Source: an uncultured Mycoplasmatota bacterium (lineage in GTDB: Bacteria; Bacillota_I; Bacilli_A; RF39; UBA660). From it: 64,000 bases of DNA. Where the stretch lies: NCBI GenBank assembly GCA_900551525.1, contig URWD01000001.1, forward strand, positions 16,330-80,329, given 5' to 3'. Positions 24,736-33,465 of this stretch are shown in pieces. The notes beneath the pieces are model-generated. The model saw nothing but the letters and a program-made list of their open reading frames with translations, made no database searches and was not told the DNA's origin. The stretch's first letter is position 1, and every line of letters starts with the position of its first letter. The translations under genes and the position numbers were made by a program.

Positions 24736-26772
24736 ATGAAGATTGTTAGACAACAAGATGAAAAAGATTGTGGAGTTTGCTCTTTATTATCTATAATTAG
24801 ATATTATAAAGGTAATGTTCCTCTTGAACAATTAAGGTTAGATGCTAGAACTAGTAATGAGGGGACTACTGCTCTTAATTTAGTTCTTGCAAGTCAAAAA
24901 TATGGATTTGATGCTGTTGGAATGAAAGTAGAAAATTTAAATGATATTAAAAGATTACCTGCCATTGCTCATTTGAATTTGAAAAAAGGATATAGTCATT
25001 ATGTAGTTATTGAGAAAGTCACTAAAGACAAAATTATATTAATGGATCCGGCGAAAGGTAAGGTGGTAAAGTTTCTTTGGGAGTTTCAAAAAGAATGGAG
25101 TGGTGTGGTTTTAATTTTTTATCCTAAGCAAAAAATAATGGTTTTAAAAAATGATGTAACATTATTTACAATATTTAAAAAAGTTTTTATTTCTGAAAAG
25201 AACTTGATTAAAATTATTGTTTTAGTTAGTTTTCTTTTAACAATTTTTACAATAGCTTTAGGTTATTACTTTCAAATGTTTAATTCTCTCTATTTAAATA
25301 AGTATCCAATAAACTATTTGAAAGTATTGGTTCTTGTTTTTGCAATATTTACTTGCTTTAAGCTTTTTCTTACTTATTATCGTAGTTATTTAGAAAATCA
25401 TTTAAATAAAAATATTGATTGTTTGATTACATCTGATTTTCTAAAACATTTATTTAATCTCCCTTTAAATGTTATTACTTCTAGAAAATCTGGAGAAATA
25501 CTTTCAAGAGTAAATGAACTTACAAGTATTAAAGGTTTAATTACGGAGATCTTTATTACTTATACTTTAGATTTTTTAATAGTAGTAATAACAACATTTC
25601 TATTAATAAGAATAAGTAGTAAATTATTTTTAATACTTTTTCTAACAACTATTTTTTACTTATTTGTAGGAATTATAACTAAAAAAAGTATTTTTGAAAA
25701 AGCATATCAGAATATATCAATTGAATCAGAATTTAATAATACTGTTTTAGAAAATATCAAAATGATTAATAGTATTAAAAATTTGGATGCTGTTGATGGC
25801 ACTTTAAATAAGATAGAAAGAAAATTAACTCACTATTTATATGACACTTATAAAGTTAATACTATTTTAAATAAAATAAATATATTTAAAGTATCTTGCT
25901 ATGAAATAGGCTTTTTTCTCATAAATACTTTTGGGTTTTACTTTGTTTATAAAGGTATTATCAATATGATTGATTTGATTACTTTTAATGCTTTACTTAA
26001 TCTTTATTTTGAACCATTAAAAAATATTGTGGATTCCATACCTAAATATAGTTTTATGAAGGCTAGTATTACTAAAATTAATGACTTTTTAGGTGTTCGT
26101 GCGGAAATATTAGGTGAAAAAACTTCAACTGATGGTTATGATATATCAATAAATAATTTAAATTATTCTTATAATAAATATCAAAATGTTTTAAAAAGTG
26201 TAAACTTAAATATTAAAGAAGGCGAGTTTGTTCTTTTACAAGGCGCATCTGGTTCAGGTAAATCAACCTTATGTAGTATTTTAAATAAATATATAACGGA
26301 TTATACCGGGGATATATTATTTGGAAAAATGAATTATAAAGATTTGAGTATAAAAACTATTCGAGAAAATATTGTATACGTTGGTCAAAATGAAAATATA
26401 TTTACTGGTTCTATTAAAGAAAATATTACTTTTGGTAATAAAGTATCTGATTTAAACTTTGATAAAATTTGCAAAATTTGTAAAGTTGATGATGTTGCAA
26501 ATAAAAAAACTTTTAGATATGAAAGTTTAATTGGAAGTGATGAAGGTAATATTTCGGGAGGAGAAAAACAAAGAATTATTTTAGCTAGAGCTGTGCTAAA
26601 AGATTTTAATGTTTTGATTCTTGATGAGGCTTTAAGTGAAGTTGATATAAAGTTAGAATTGGAAATTTTGAAGAATATTCGAGATAATTACAAAGATAAA
26701 ACAATAATTTATATTTCACATAAAAAATATCCAAATGTATTTGATAAGGTTATTAGTATGGAGGCTGTATGA
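24736..26772 (+). CDS. Bacteriocin-processing ABC transporter with C39 peptidase (PCAT)
   Basis: A 678-residue exporter that removes double-glycine leaders and pumps the peptide out. The N-terminal C39 peptidase domain has the catalytic Cys in QQDEKDCGVCSLLSI (about residues 5-19), the His in GYSHYVVIEK and the Asp of LMDPAKG. The six-helix membrane domain spans about residues 150-430. The ATPase domain has Walker A GASGSGKST, signature ISGGEKQR and Walker B VLILDEALSEVD. The ATG at 24736 follows AGGGAGA; the earlier GTG at 24718 lacks a site. Its substrates are most likely the two short GG-leader peptides encoded just downstream. Confidence 0.95.
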   Translation: MKIVRQQDEKDCGVCSLLSIIRYYKGNVPLEQLRLDARTSNEGTTALNLVLASQKYGFDAVGMKVENLNDIKRLPAIAHLNLKKGYSHYVVIEKVTKDKIILMDPAKGKVVKFLWEFQKEWSGVVLIFYPKQKIMVLKNDVTLFTIFKKVFISEKNLIKIIVLVSFLLTIFTIALGYYFQMFNSLYLNKYPINYLKVLVLVFAIFTCFKLFLTYYRSYLENHLNKNIDCLITSDFLKHLFNLPLNVITSRKSGEILSRVNELTSIKGLITEIFITYTLDFLIVVITTFLLIRISSKLFLILFLTTIFYLFVGIITKKSIFEKAYQNISIESEFNNTVLENIKMINSIKNLDAVDGTLNKIERKLTHYLYDTYKVNTILNKINIFKVSCYEIGFFLINTFGFYFVYKGIINMIDLITFNALLNLYFEPLKNIVDSIPKYSFMKASITKINDFLGVRAEILGEKTSTDGYDISINNLNYSYNKYQNVLKSVNLNIKEGEFVLLQGASGSGKSTLCSILNKYITDYTGDILFGKMNYKDLSIKTIRENIVYVGQNENIFTGSIKENITFGNKVSDLNFDKICKICKVDDVANKKTFRYESLIGSDEGNISGGEKQRIILARAVLKDFNVLILDEALSEVDIKLELEILKNIRDNYKDKTIIYISHKKYPNVFDKVISMEAV

Positions 26773-27170
26773 ACTATTTAGATTTAATTAATATAAAATA
26801 TTCATGTAAGAAAGGATTATTTGTTTTAATTGTAATTTTTATGACTCTTTTAGTATATGTTTTAAATTTAAACATGTATGAAAGTTTTAATACCTATGGT
26901 TATGTACAAGATGAATTATTAAATATTAAAATATCTATACAAACCCCTGATATGTTAACTAATCTAAAGTATATAAAAATAGGAAGTAATAATTATAAAG
27001 TGGAAATTAAAGAGATAAGTGATATGTTACTTGATGAAGAAAATTTTATTAATTATCAAATAGTTAAAATGAAAATAGATGAAAGATTAAATAATAACCA
27101 AGTATTTGAAATATGTATTTTTTATAATGAAGAAAAAGTATATAAAAAAATTTTAAAATTGTTATTTTAG
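26769..27170 (+). CDS. Putative bacteriocin secretion accessory protein
   Basis: A 133-residue protein overlapping the exporter gene by four bases. It has a short cytoplasmic N-terminus with basic residues, one transmembrane helix (about residues 17-34) and a beta-rich extracytoplasmic domain. By topology and position it corresponds to the HlyD/LcnD-type accessory component of class II bacteriocin exporters, but is much shorter: the long coiled-coil hairpin and barrel-sandwich parts are absent. It could be a reduced accessory protein or an immunity protein; the sequence alone does not decide. Confidence 0.6.
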   Translation: MNYLDLINIKYSCKKGLFVLIVIFMTLLVYVLNLNMYESFNTYGYVQDELLNIKISIQTPDMLTNLKYIKIGSNNYKVEIKEISDMLLDEENFINYQIVKMKIDERLNNNQVFEICIFYNEEKVYKKILKLLF

Positions 27171-27179
27171 GAGGTAAAT

Positions 27180-27314
27180 ATGGAGATTTTAAGTAATGAA
27201 AAAATGAATAGTATTAATGGTGGAGGAAGGTCAATTTGGTTTATAATTGGCGGTATTGGAACCTTTTTATTAGGGTTCTTAAACGGATTTGTAAATCCTA
27301 AAAAATGTAACTAA
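27180..27314 (+). CDS. Class II bacteriocin precursor 1 (double-glycine leader)
   Basis: A 44-residue peptide. The leader MEILSNEKMNSINGG follows the double-glycine consensus (conserved Leu, Glu and Ile before GG), so the exporter's C39 domain would cut after Gly15. The mature peptide of 29 residues starts GRSIWFIIGG and is hydrophobic with glycine-rich GxxxG-like spacing (GGIGTFLLGFLNG), ending basic (NPKKCN). Such features fit one partner of a two-peptide, membrane-active bacteriocin. The ribosome binding site AGGAGG is five bases upstream. It lies nine bases after the accessory gene and 11 before the second peptide. Confidence 0.85.
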   Translation: MEILSNEKMNSINGGGRSIWFIIGGIGTFLLGFLNGFVNPKKCN

Positions 27315-27325
27315 GGAGGAAAATT

Positions 27326-27487
27326 ATGATATTAAAAAATGAAGAGTTAGCTGTTATTGATGGTGGAGGATTCACTGCAACGTTTTTCAATTCTATTGCT
27401 AGACTTGGTAAAACAATATATGATATTGGTTATGAAGTGGGTTCATCTGTTAGAAGATTGCTTGGAAGAACTTTATGTAAAATTTAA
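27326..27487 (+). CDS. Class II bacteriocin precursor 2 (double-glycine leader)
   Basis: A 53-residue peptide. The leader MILKNEELAVIDGG ends in Gly-Gly; processing would give a 39-residue mature peptide beginning GFTATFFNSIARLG. It is amphipathic and cationic (RRLLGR and a C-terminal CKI), unlike the hydrophobic partner upstream. A hydrophobic plus a cationic peptide from adjacent genes is the usual two-peptide bacteriocin arrangement. AAGGAGG lies just upstream. Each mature peptide has a single cysteine near its C-terminus, so an intermolecular disulfide is possible. A terminator starts at the stop codon. No separate immunity gene is evident. Confidence 0.85.
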   Translation: MILKNEELAVIDGGGFTATFFNSIARLGKTIYDIGYEVGSSVRRLLGRTLCKI

Positions 27488-27505
27488 AAAGGCTTATGCC
27501 TTTTT
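27486..27505 (+). terminator. Terminator of the bacteriocin cassette
   Basis: AAAAAGGC pairs with GCCTTTTT around a four-base loop, overlapping the stop codon of the second peptide gene. Confidence 0.85.
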
Positions 27506-27632
27506 GGTACAGATTGGTATTTGTCTTTGGATGAAGATAGAAAATATAACTTGATTAAATAAGAAAAAAGTAATATTTGTGGTAAATACTAGCATAACTT
27601 TGCGAAAATAGTGCAAAATTTGAAGAAAAATG

Positions 27633-27661
27633 TTGATAATGCTTAAACCTGATGTTATAAT
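27633..27661 (+). promoter_or_regulatory. Promoter of rpsU-yqeY
   Basis: TTGATA at 27633-27638, a 17-base spacer, and TATAAT at 27656-27661. The rpsU ribosome binding site starts about 16 bases further on. Confidence 0.8.
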
Positions 27662-27692
27662 ATTTATTGTAACAAGAAGGGAGGGAATGAAT

Positions 27693-27878
27693 TTGACAAA
27701 GGTAGTTGTGCAAAATGGTAATGTTGATTTAGCATTAAAAAAGTTTAAAGCAAAAGTTGCAAGAAGTGGAGTCCCTTCTGAAATAAAGAAAAGAAAACAT
27801 TATGAAAAACCAGGCGTTAGAAGAAGAAATGAAATAAAAGAAGGAATTAAAAACTCTCATAAAAGAAATCGAGGCTAA
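27693..27878 (+). CDS. rpsU: Ribosomal protein bS21
   Basis: A 61-residue small-subunit protein with the S21 pattern: TKVVVQNGNVDLALKKFKAKVARSG, then a strongly basic C-terminal half (KKRKHYEKPGVRRRNE). I chose the TTG at 27693 because GAAGGGAGGG (27677-27686) is seven bases upstream. The ATG at 27687 is only one base from that site, although it would give just two more residues. The distance to yqeY is two bases, a linkage conserved in Firmicutes. Confidence 0.93.
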   Translation: MTKVVVQNGNVDLALKKFKAKVARSGVPSEIKKRKHYEKPGVRRRNEIKEGIKNSHKRNRG

Positions 27879-27880
27879 TT

Positions 27881-28327
27881 ATGTACGAAAAAATTAATGA
27901 AGATTTAAAAAATGCAATGAAAAGCAAAGATACTTTTAAATTATCTGTGCTTAGAATGCTTAAAAGTGCTTTACAATTAGAACAAATATCTAAAAAACAT
28001 GAGCTAGATGATAATGAAATAGCTGCTGTTTTAAAAAAACAAGTTAAAGTAAGAAAAGATTCTTTGGAAGAATATAAGAAATATAATAAAGAAGATGAAG
28101 TTGAAAAACTAGAAAAAGAAATATCTGTATTATCTGTTTATTTACCTGAAGAATTAAGTGAAGAAGAAATAGAAAAAATAGTTTTATCAGCTATAGATGA
28201 AATTAAACCTACAAGTATGAAGGACATGGGACTTGTAATGAAAAAAGTTGGTGAGCTTCTAGTAGGTAAAAATGCTGATATGTCATTAGTTAGTAAACTT
28301 GTTAAAGAAAAAATAATGTCAAATTAA
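27881..28327 (+). CDS. yqeY: YqeY/GatB-like domain protein
   Basis: A 148-residue soluble protein of the YqeY family, related to the C-terminal tRNA-binding tail of GatB. The family pattern is clear: EDLKNAMKSKDTFKLSVLRMLKSAL, KVRKDSLEEYKKYN, LPEELSEEEI and MKDMGLVMKKV with the GKNADMSLVSKLVKEK end. A role in tRNA-dependent amidation or ribosome function has been proposed but not proven. It is co-transcribed with rpsU and ended by a bidirectional terminator shared with the convergent gerA operon. Confidence 0.92.
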   Translation: MYEKINEDLKNAMKSKDTFKLSVLRMLKSALQLEQISKKHELDDNEIAAVLKKQVKVRKDSLEEYKKYNKEDEVEKLEKEISVLSVYLPEELSEEEIEKIVLSAIDEIKPTSMKDMGLVMKKVGELLVGKNADMSLVSKLVKEKIMSN

Positions 28328-28366
28328 AAATAATCATACGGGTTAAAATCGTATGATTATTTTTTT
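28325..28366. terminator. Bidirectional terminator between yqeY and the germination operon
   Basis: AAAATAATCATACG pairs with CGTATGATTATTTT, flanked by A and T runs on either side, so it can stop transcription from both strands. Confidence 0.85.
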
Positions 28367-28367
28367 A

Positions 28368-29375
28368 TTATTTATTTGATAGTTTCTTTATACTAAACAA
28401 TAAAATAAATATTATTATAAAACCACCGCATACATAAGGAAAAACATTGTATAAAATCATGGCATTATAAAAATTGTTAGAAAAATAAGTATTTACTAAA
28501 TAAAGAATTCCAAAAGACATTAAAAATGGCACTATATTGTTTTTTATATTTAATGTTTCTTTTATTTTAAGAATAAATATACTTAAAGAAATAAATAAAT
28601 CAAAGAACCAATTGATACATATAAAGTTTTCTATATTTTCAATAAATTTAAAGAACCTAATTCTCCTTAGTATTGTATATTCAGGGTAACTATATACATT
28701 TATCATTTCTCCCAGAATTAGACTAATTGTGAATGCTACCATAATTAAAGTACATGAAGAAAGTAAATAATATTTTAAACTAGATTTAAATTCTAGTTTT
28801 TCATTTATCAAGGTAAATATTGGACTTGTTGATATTACGGCATATATTAGTGATGCTTTAAATATTGAGGTTGTTTTAACAGCTAAAATAGGAAATAAAT
28901 TGTCATAATGAAATTCATTAGTTAAAAGAAGTGTTTTTAAAACAATTATAAATAGACTAAAAAATATTAAAACAAATGCTACATTATAAATACCTTTTAT
29001 TTTTTTTGACGCAAGGAATGATGCCAAAATTAAAAATGGTAAACAGGATATAAGTGATGGAGTAAATGTTAGAAAATACGAATATAAGAATCCAGATAGA
29101 ATAACAAATAAAATAAGTAAATTAAATAAAATATAAATTAAGAATATAAGTTTTATAATAATATTTAAAAATGTATTTTTCTTGATATATTCTTTGAATG
29201 GAACATCTGAAGAAACTTTATTTATTAAGAAAAGTATTATAATTCCAATTAAGGTTCCTAGAATAAATGCTATACAGGTATCTGTGTTACTCAGCTCACA
29301 AATTCTAGCAAAACCACCACCTAGAAATAGAAAGTGAGCTAAAAAGTAAATGAATAAATTAGTATTTTTTTTCAT
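28368..29375 (-). CDS. gerAB: GerAB-like spore germination permease
   Basis: A 335-residue integral membrane protein with about ten predicted helices, of the APC-superfamily GerAB/GerKB type that binds germinants. It starts LFIYFLAHFLFLGGGFARICELSNTDT and keeps helical membrane segments throughout, including a SYPEYTILRRIRFFKFIENIENF loop that matches the family's conserved loop before the later helices. The ATG follows GAGGTGG. It is the last gene of a three-gene receptor operon, here in the order A-C-B, and overlaps the C-subunit gene by four bases. Confidence 0.9.
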   Translation of the reverse strand: MKKNTNLFIYFLAHFLFLGGGFARICELSNTDTCIAFILGTLIGIIILFLINKVSSDVPFKEYIKKNTFLNIIIKLIFLIYILFNLLILFVILSGFLYSYFLTFTPSLISCLPFLILASFLASKKIKGIYNVAFVLIFFSLFIIVLKTLLLTNEFHYDNLFPILAVKTTSIFKASLIYAVISTSPIFTLINEKLEFKSSLKYYLLSSCTLIMVAFTISLILGEMINVYSYPEYTILRRIRFFKFIENIENFICINWFFDLFISLSIFILKIKETLNIKNNIVPFLMSFGILYLVNTYFSNNFYNAMILYNVFPYVCGGFIIIFILLFSIKKLSNK

Positions 29376-30448
29376 GATGCTTTTTCCACCTCGTATATTA
29401 GTCCTTTTTTGTTTATATAAAAATTAATATTAGATTTTATGTCTAGTTTTTGCCAATATTCTTTATCTTTTTTTCTTGTTTTTTTATAATATTTTTCTGT
29501 GATTCCTAAAATATCGCTGCCACTTTCTTGTATAGTTTTTATAAATTCTTGTAATTGTTCATTTAATAATTCACTAAAGTTATTATCTAATTTTTCTAAA
29601 TTGTCTTTATTTCTAATATTAAAATTGGGATCATTATCAAGTATTCTTCCCATTAAATTACCTTTAATATTTATAACTCCATTTTCTATAGAACTATCTA
29701 GTTTTCCATTATTTATAGCAACTGTAAAATCTAAATTGTCATACTTTATTGTAAAAGTGGGTCTATCAAATTCATTTCTTAAAAGATTATATAGTTTTAC
29801 ATAATCATTATTTAATGTTTCTTTGTAATCATAGTCTTTAAATATTATCATGCCATTTATTATAAATTCTGTTTCTTTTAAATCTATATTAGAAAAACAA
29901 GTGTCTATTCCAAATGTTGTTACTTCTTCAACTATTTCATCAAATTTTTTTAGTACATTTGTATTTGAAGAATAACTTACATTTTCTAGTAAACTTGTTA
30001 TGGCATTACTTGCAACAGGATTTTCATCTGTAGTATTATTAAGTAGCATATCTGGTTTTGTATTCATCGAAGATATAACATAGAAATTTTCCCTGAAATA
30101 GGTATTTCTTAAGAATAGGTCTATAATATTATCAAATTTGTTTTGAACTATGGTATCACTTAATACCATAAGTTTTATATGATTAAAAAGGGGTTGTTTA
30201 GCTAGTTTATCTGCAGCACTTTCAATGGCACTTGTTAAGGTATCACCTGAGCCAACTTTAGTGTAGGAAGTTATTTTTGATGAGTCTTTATCTATCTGAT
30301 CATTTAAAAGCTCTAAAGTTATAATATATTTATCATTATCATAATCTACGCCGATAGCACTTATAATAGCTAAATTGTTTATTTCTTTGTAATCATAACA
30401 ACTGGTGCAAGTAAAAAGTAAAATAATTAAAATTAGTATTTTTTTCAT
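29372..30448 (-). CDS. gerAC: Ger(x)C family germinant receptor lipoprotein
   Basis: A 358-residue lipoprotein subunit of a GerA-type receptor. The signal peptide of about 16 residues ends in a CTSC lipobox with the lipidated Cys at about residue 17. The mature start YDYKEINNLAIISAIGVDYD matches the family's CW-x-EIN-x-LA-x-V-x-A-x-G-x-D start. A central AIESAADKLAKQPLFNHIKLMVLSD segment is also characteristic. It would sit on the outer face of the inner spore membrane. It overlaps gerAA and gerAB by four bases each. Confidence 0.92.
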   Translation of the reverse strand: MKKILILIILLFTCTSCYDYKEINNLAIISAIGVDYDNDKYIITLELLNDQIDKDSSKITSYTKVGSGDTLTSAIESAADKLAKQPLFNHIKLMVLSDTIVQNKFDNIIDLFLRNTYFRENFYVISSMNTKPDMLLNNTTDENPVASNAITSLLENVSYSSNTNVLKKFDEIVEEVTTFGIDTCFSNIDLKETEFIINGMIIFKDYDYKETLNNDYVKLYNLLRNEFDRPTFTIKYDNLDFTVAINNGKLDSSIENGVINIKGNLMGRILDNDPNFNIRNKDNLEKLDNNFSELLNEQLQEFIKTIQESGSDILGITEKYYKKTRKKDKEYWQKLDIKSNINFYINKKGLIYEVEKAS

Positions 30449-31869
30449 AAGTCCTCCGTTTGCTTAATAATATTTGTATGAGTAAATAAGGTACTTCTTC
30501 TTGTATCTTTCTTTAAAGATTTTTTTAGAACTGAATTATTAAAATATTCTTTATTATATGGAGATATTGGCGCAAAATATGGTTTATTAAATGATTTTGA
30601 GGTTGTCGTATATATTAGAAAATAAAATAGTCCTAAAGTTATTCCGTATAAACCAAATAATCCTGATAATAAGATAAAAATGGCTCGAAAATATCTTAAA
30701 GCGTTATTTATTTCAAACGTGGTAAATGTTAGACTTGAAATAAATGTTACGGCAATAACAATAATGGTAATCGGGGAGGCAATGCCTGCTGAAACTGATG
30801 CTTCACCTAAAACTATAGCTCCAAGTATGGATATAGCTGAACCATAACTTGATGGAAATCTTAAGTCACTTTCTTTTAAAATTTCACAAACAAAGAGCAT
30901 AATTAAAGTTTCAATAATAGTAGGAAATGGTACACCACCACGCTCGATCGCAAAATTTAATAACAAATTAGTAGGTATTGTTTCTTGATTATAATTCATA
31001 ACTGCGATATATATTGATGGAGCCATCATTGATATTAAAAAAGCACTAATACGAAGTATTTTAATAAAATTAATATTTTTACCTTTGTTATAATTATCTG
31101 TTCCTGGATTAATAAAATCTATGAAAAAAGCTGGAATTATTAAAACAAATGGAGTTGTATCTACCACAATAGCTATTTTACCTTCTAAAAGAGAGGTTGC
31201 AACAATATCAGGTCTTTCTGTTTGCATGTAAGTTGGGTATACACTTTTATTTTCATCTTCAAGTAAAAATCCAATAGATGAAGAGTCAACAATTCCATCA
31301 ATATCAATAGTGTCAATTTTTTCTAAAATATTATCTACTAGTTTTTTATCGGCTATATCTTCAAAATAAAGAACACTTATATTAGTTAGGGTTTTTCTAC
31401 CAATTGTTCTATTTTCAGTTTTTAAGGTACTGGATTTAATTCTTCTTTTAATAAGTCCAATATTTATTTGAATATTTTCTGTAAATGCATCTTTTGGCCC
31501 ATTAATAGATGATTCAACTTGGCTATCTGATACAGCTCTATTAATATCAGCTCTTGTTTCAATTGCTAGTATTTTATTATCTATTATTACTAAACTAAAG
31601 CCATTTGTTAGGTAAAATTCACATTTATCTGTATTTTTAATTTCTAAAGTATTCGGAGCAGCAATAAATGAAGCTATATTACCTTTCGTAATATTGTCTT
31701 TTTTTAAAATTAAATTTTTTAAGATATAATCGTTTACTTTATTACTACTTGAAACAGTTTCTAAATATGCAATATAGATTTTTTTAAATATATTGATAGT
31801 AATACTTTTAATTACTAAGTCAGGACTTTTATTAAATTCGTTTTGAAGTCTATTTATAATCTTATTCAC
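30445..31869 (-). CDS. gerAA: GerA-family spore germination protein, A subunit
   Basis: A 474-residue A subunit of a germinant receptor. The N-terminal soluble half has TRADINRAVSDSQVESSINGPKDAF, the family's conserved R-x-x-x-E-P-x-x-E-x-x-x-R-G-P-like block, and NIGLIKRRIKSSTLKTENRTIG. The C-terminal half has about five membrane helices with ERGGVPFPTIIETLIML, the invariant GVPFP motif. The start appears to be GTG behind GGTGAT. It is the first gene of the operon, facing away from the methyltransferase gene; the 66-base gap between their starts must hold both promoters. Confidence 0.93.
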   Translation of the reverse strand: MNKIINRLQNEFNKSPDLVIKSITINIFKKIYIAYLETVSSSNKVNDYILKNLILKKDNITKGNIASFIAAPNTLEIKNTDKCEFYLTNGFSLVIIDNKILAIETRADINRAVSDSQVESSINGPKDAFTENIQINIGLIKRRIKSSTLKTENRTIGRKTLTNISVLYFEDIADKKLVDNILEKIDTIDIDGIVDSSSIGFLLEDENKSVYPTYMQTERPDIVATSLLEGKIAIVVDTTPFVLIIPAFFIDFINPGTDNYNKGKNINFIKILRISAFLISMMAPSIYIAVMNYNQETIPTNLLLNFAIERGGVPFPTIIETLIMLFVCEILKESDLRFPSSYGSAISILGAIVLGEASVSAGIASPITIIVIAVTFISSLTFTTFEINNALRYFRAIFILLSGLFGLYGITLGLFYFLIYTTTSKSFNKPYFAPISPYNKEYFNNSVLKKSLKKDTRRSTLFTHTNIIKQTEDL

Positions 31870-31935
31870 CTAAATCACCATTTATAATATTTACCAAATA
31901 GTGGTATTTATGCTAAAATGTTGTTAGTGATGTTT

Positions 31936-33129
31936 ATGAAAGTTGAAATTTTAAGATTTGATGATTTTGGAAGAGGCATTTGCTATGTAGATGATAAAGT
32001 TACTTTTGTACCATTTAGTATCCCCAGAGATGTTTTAGAAATTGAAATAACCAAAGAAAAGAAAAACTATAATGAAGGTAAAATAGTTAAAATAATAAAA
32101 CCTTCAAAAAATAGGGTAGTTCCACCGTGCCCATATTTTGGTGGATGTGGAGGATGCAGTTATCAAATGCTTCGTTATGATGAAAATCTTTTAGAAAAAC
32201 AAAATAATGTAATAAATTATTTTAAAAAGAATGGTCTTTTGATAAATCCAAGTATAATAAAAAATGATAGACCTTATAATTATAGAAATAAAATTACCTT
32301 AAAAATAGTAAATAGAAAAATAGGTTATTTTAAAAATAATAGTCATGAAATCGTAGAAATTAATAAGTGCCTTCTTGCAGAAAATAAAATAAATGAAGTA
32401 ATTAAGTTAATACCTAGTTTAAATATTATAAATGGTGAAGTTATTATAAGAAGTAGTTATAAAGATGAAGTTCTTATAATAATTAGTACAAATGATAATG
32501 TAGAGATATCCAAAATTAAAGATATAAAAAATTTAAAAGGGATTATTTTAAATAATAAAACTATTTATAAAGATAACTATTTTATCGAAGAAGTAAATGA
32601 TATTAAATATAATGTGGCTTATGATGCTTTTTTTCAAGTAAATAGATTAGTATGTGCTAAAATGTTTAAATTAGCTCAAGATTTTGTAAATGAAGGTGAT
32701 ATTGTTTTAGATTTGTATTCAGGAGTTGGAACATTGAGTCTCAGTGCTGCTAGGAAAGCTAAAGAAGTTGTAGGAGTTGAAATAAATAAAAATGCTGTAG
32801 ATAATGCAAATTCAAATGCTAAACTTAATAATTTAACTAATGCTTTATTTATTTATAGTGATGCAGGAGATATTAAAAATTTAGATATAAACTTTAATAA
32901 ATTAATTGTTGATCCCCCAAGAGCTGGTTTAAGCGAAGATACTATTAATTTTATAAATAAGCGATTACCAGAAGAAATAATGTATATTTCATGTGATTAT
33001 CATACGCAAGTAAGAGATTTGAAATTACTTGATGATTATGAAATAATAGATTCATATGTTTGTGATTTATTTTCTTATACTTATCATGTTGAAAGTATTG
33101 TTAGTTTAAAATTTAAAAGTATTAGATAA
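31936..33129 (+). CDS. RNA (uracil-5-)-methyltransferase, TrmA/RlmCD family
   Basis: A 397-residue SAM-dependent RNA methyltransferase forming 5-methyluridine. The N-terminal TRAM-like domain is followed by the iron-sulfur cluster motif CPYFGGCGGCSYQ (about residues 60-72). The SAM site is DLYSGVGTLSLSAA, the DPPRAGL motif follows, and the catalytic nucleophile is the Cys of YISCDYHTQVRDL near the C-terminus. This is RlmC/D-like (23S rRNA) rather than E. coli TrmA-like. An extended -10 (TATGCTAAAAT) ends near 31919, so transcription starts close to the gene; ATG 31936 is preferred, with 31930 also possible. Confidence 0.93.
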   Translation: MKVEILRFDDFGRGICYVDDKVTFVPFSIPRDVLEIEITKEKKNYNEGKIVKIIKPSKNRVVPPCPYFGGCGGCSYQMLRYDENLLEKQNNVINYFKKNGLLINPSIIKNDRPYNYRNKITLKIVNRKIGYFKNNSHEIVEINKCLLAENKINEVIKLIPSLNIINGEVIIRSSYKDEVLIIISTNDNVEISKIKDIKNLKGIILNNKTIYKDNYFIEEVNDIKYNVAYDAFFQVNRLVCAKMFKLAQDFVNEGDIVLDLYSGVGTLSLSAARKAKEVVGVEINKNAVDNANSNAKLNNLTNALFIYSDAGDIKNLDINFNKLIVDPPRAGLSEDTINFINKRLPEEIMYISCDYHTQVRDLKLLDDYEIIDSYVCDLFSYTYHVESIVSLKFKSIR

Positions 33130-33465
33130 TTGTTAAAAGGCAATACTCCGATTCTTTTAATAGAAAAAAACATATATATTAAAAAAATATAATAAATTCT
33201 ATTAAACATGAATATCATGTATCAAAAGCAACTAAGCTTATAACTAAAAAAGAGAAAATTGATATATTACGTTAATTTTAAATGCTTATTTTGAAAAAAA
33301 TAAGTGTTTTTTTATGAAAAAATTAATTTTTTTGAGGAGTTCGACAAAAAGCAACAAATATCGCATTTTAAATGTGCTTTAATATACATTCGAAGGAGGT
33401 ACATTATGCCAAAATAAATATTTAATAGAAGAATATAATGGGGAAATAAGAAAGATGAGGTTATT
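33130..33465. other. Intergenic stretch with a degraded reading frame and a terminator hairpin
   Basis: A short frame ending at 33275 would encode a charged peptide (EYHVSKATKLITKKEKID) with no start codon, possibly a gene remnant. A hairpin at about 33281-33313 (CTTATTT with AAATAAG) with a T run looks like a terminator. At 33395-33418 a very strong ribosome binding site, GAAGGAGG, is followed by ATG-CCA-AAA-TAA. A one-base change would extend that to a frame running to the next gene's start, so it may be a decayed small gene. Confidence 0.4.

Noticed and set aside
27357..27554. A 65-codon frame across the second bacteriocin gene
   Set aside because: It is out of frame with the GG-leader gene, has no ribosome binding site, and runs through the terminator. 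The 53-residue precursor in the other frame has leader, site and context.
33207..33275. Transposase or resolvase remnant
   Set aside because: The short frame has helix-turn-helix-like character but no start and too little sequence to assign; no terminal repeats are visible.
33330..33350. Spo0A box before the AbiEii-like gene
   Set aside because: GTTCGACAAAAA fits an inverted 0A box (TGTCGAA), but a seven-base match in AT-rich sequence is weak and no linked sporulation gene supports it.
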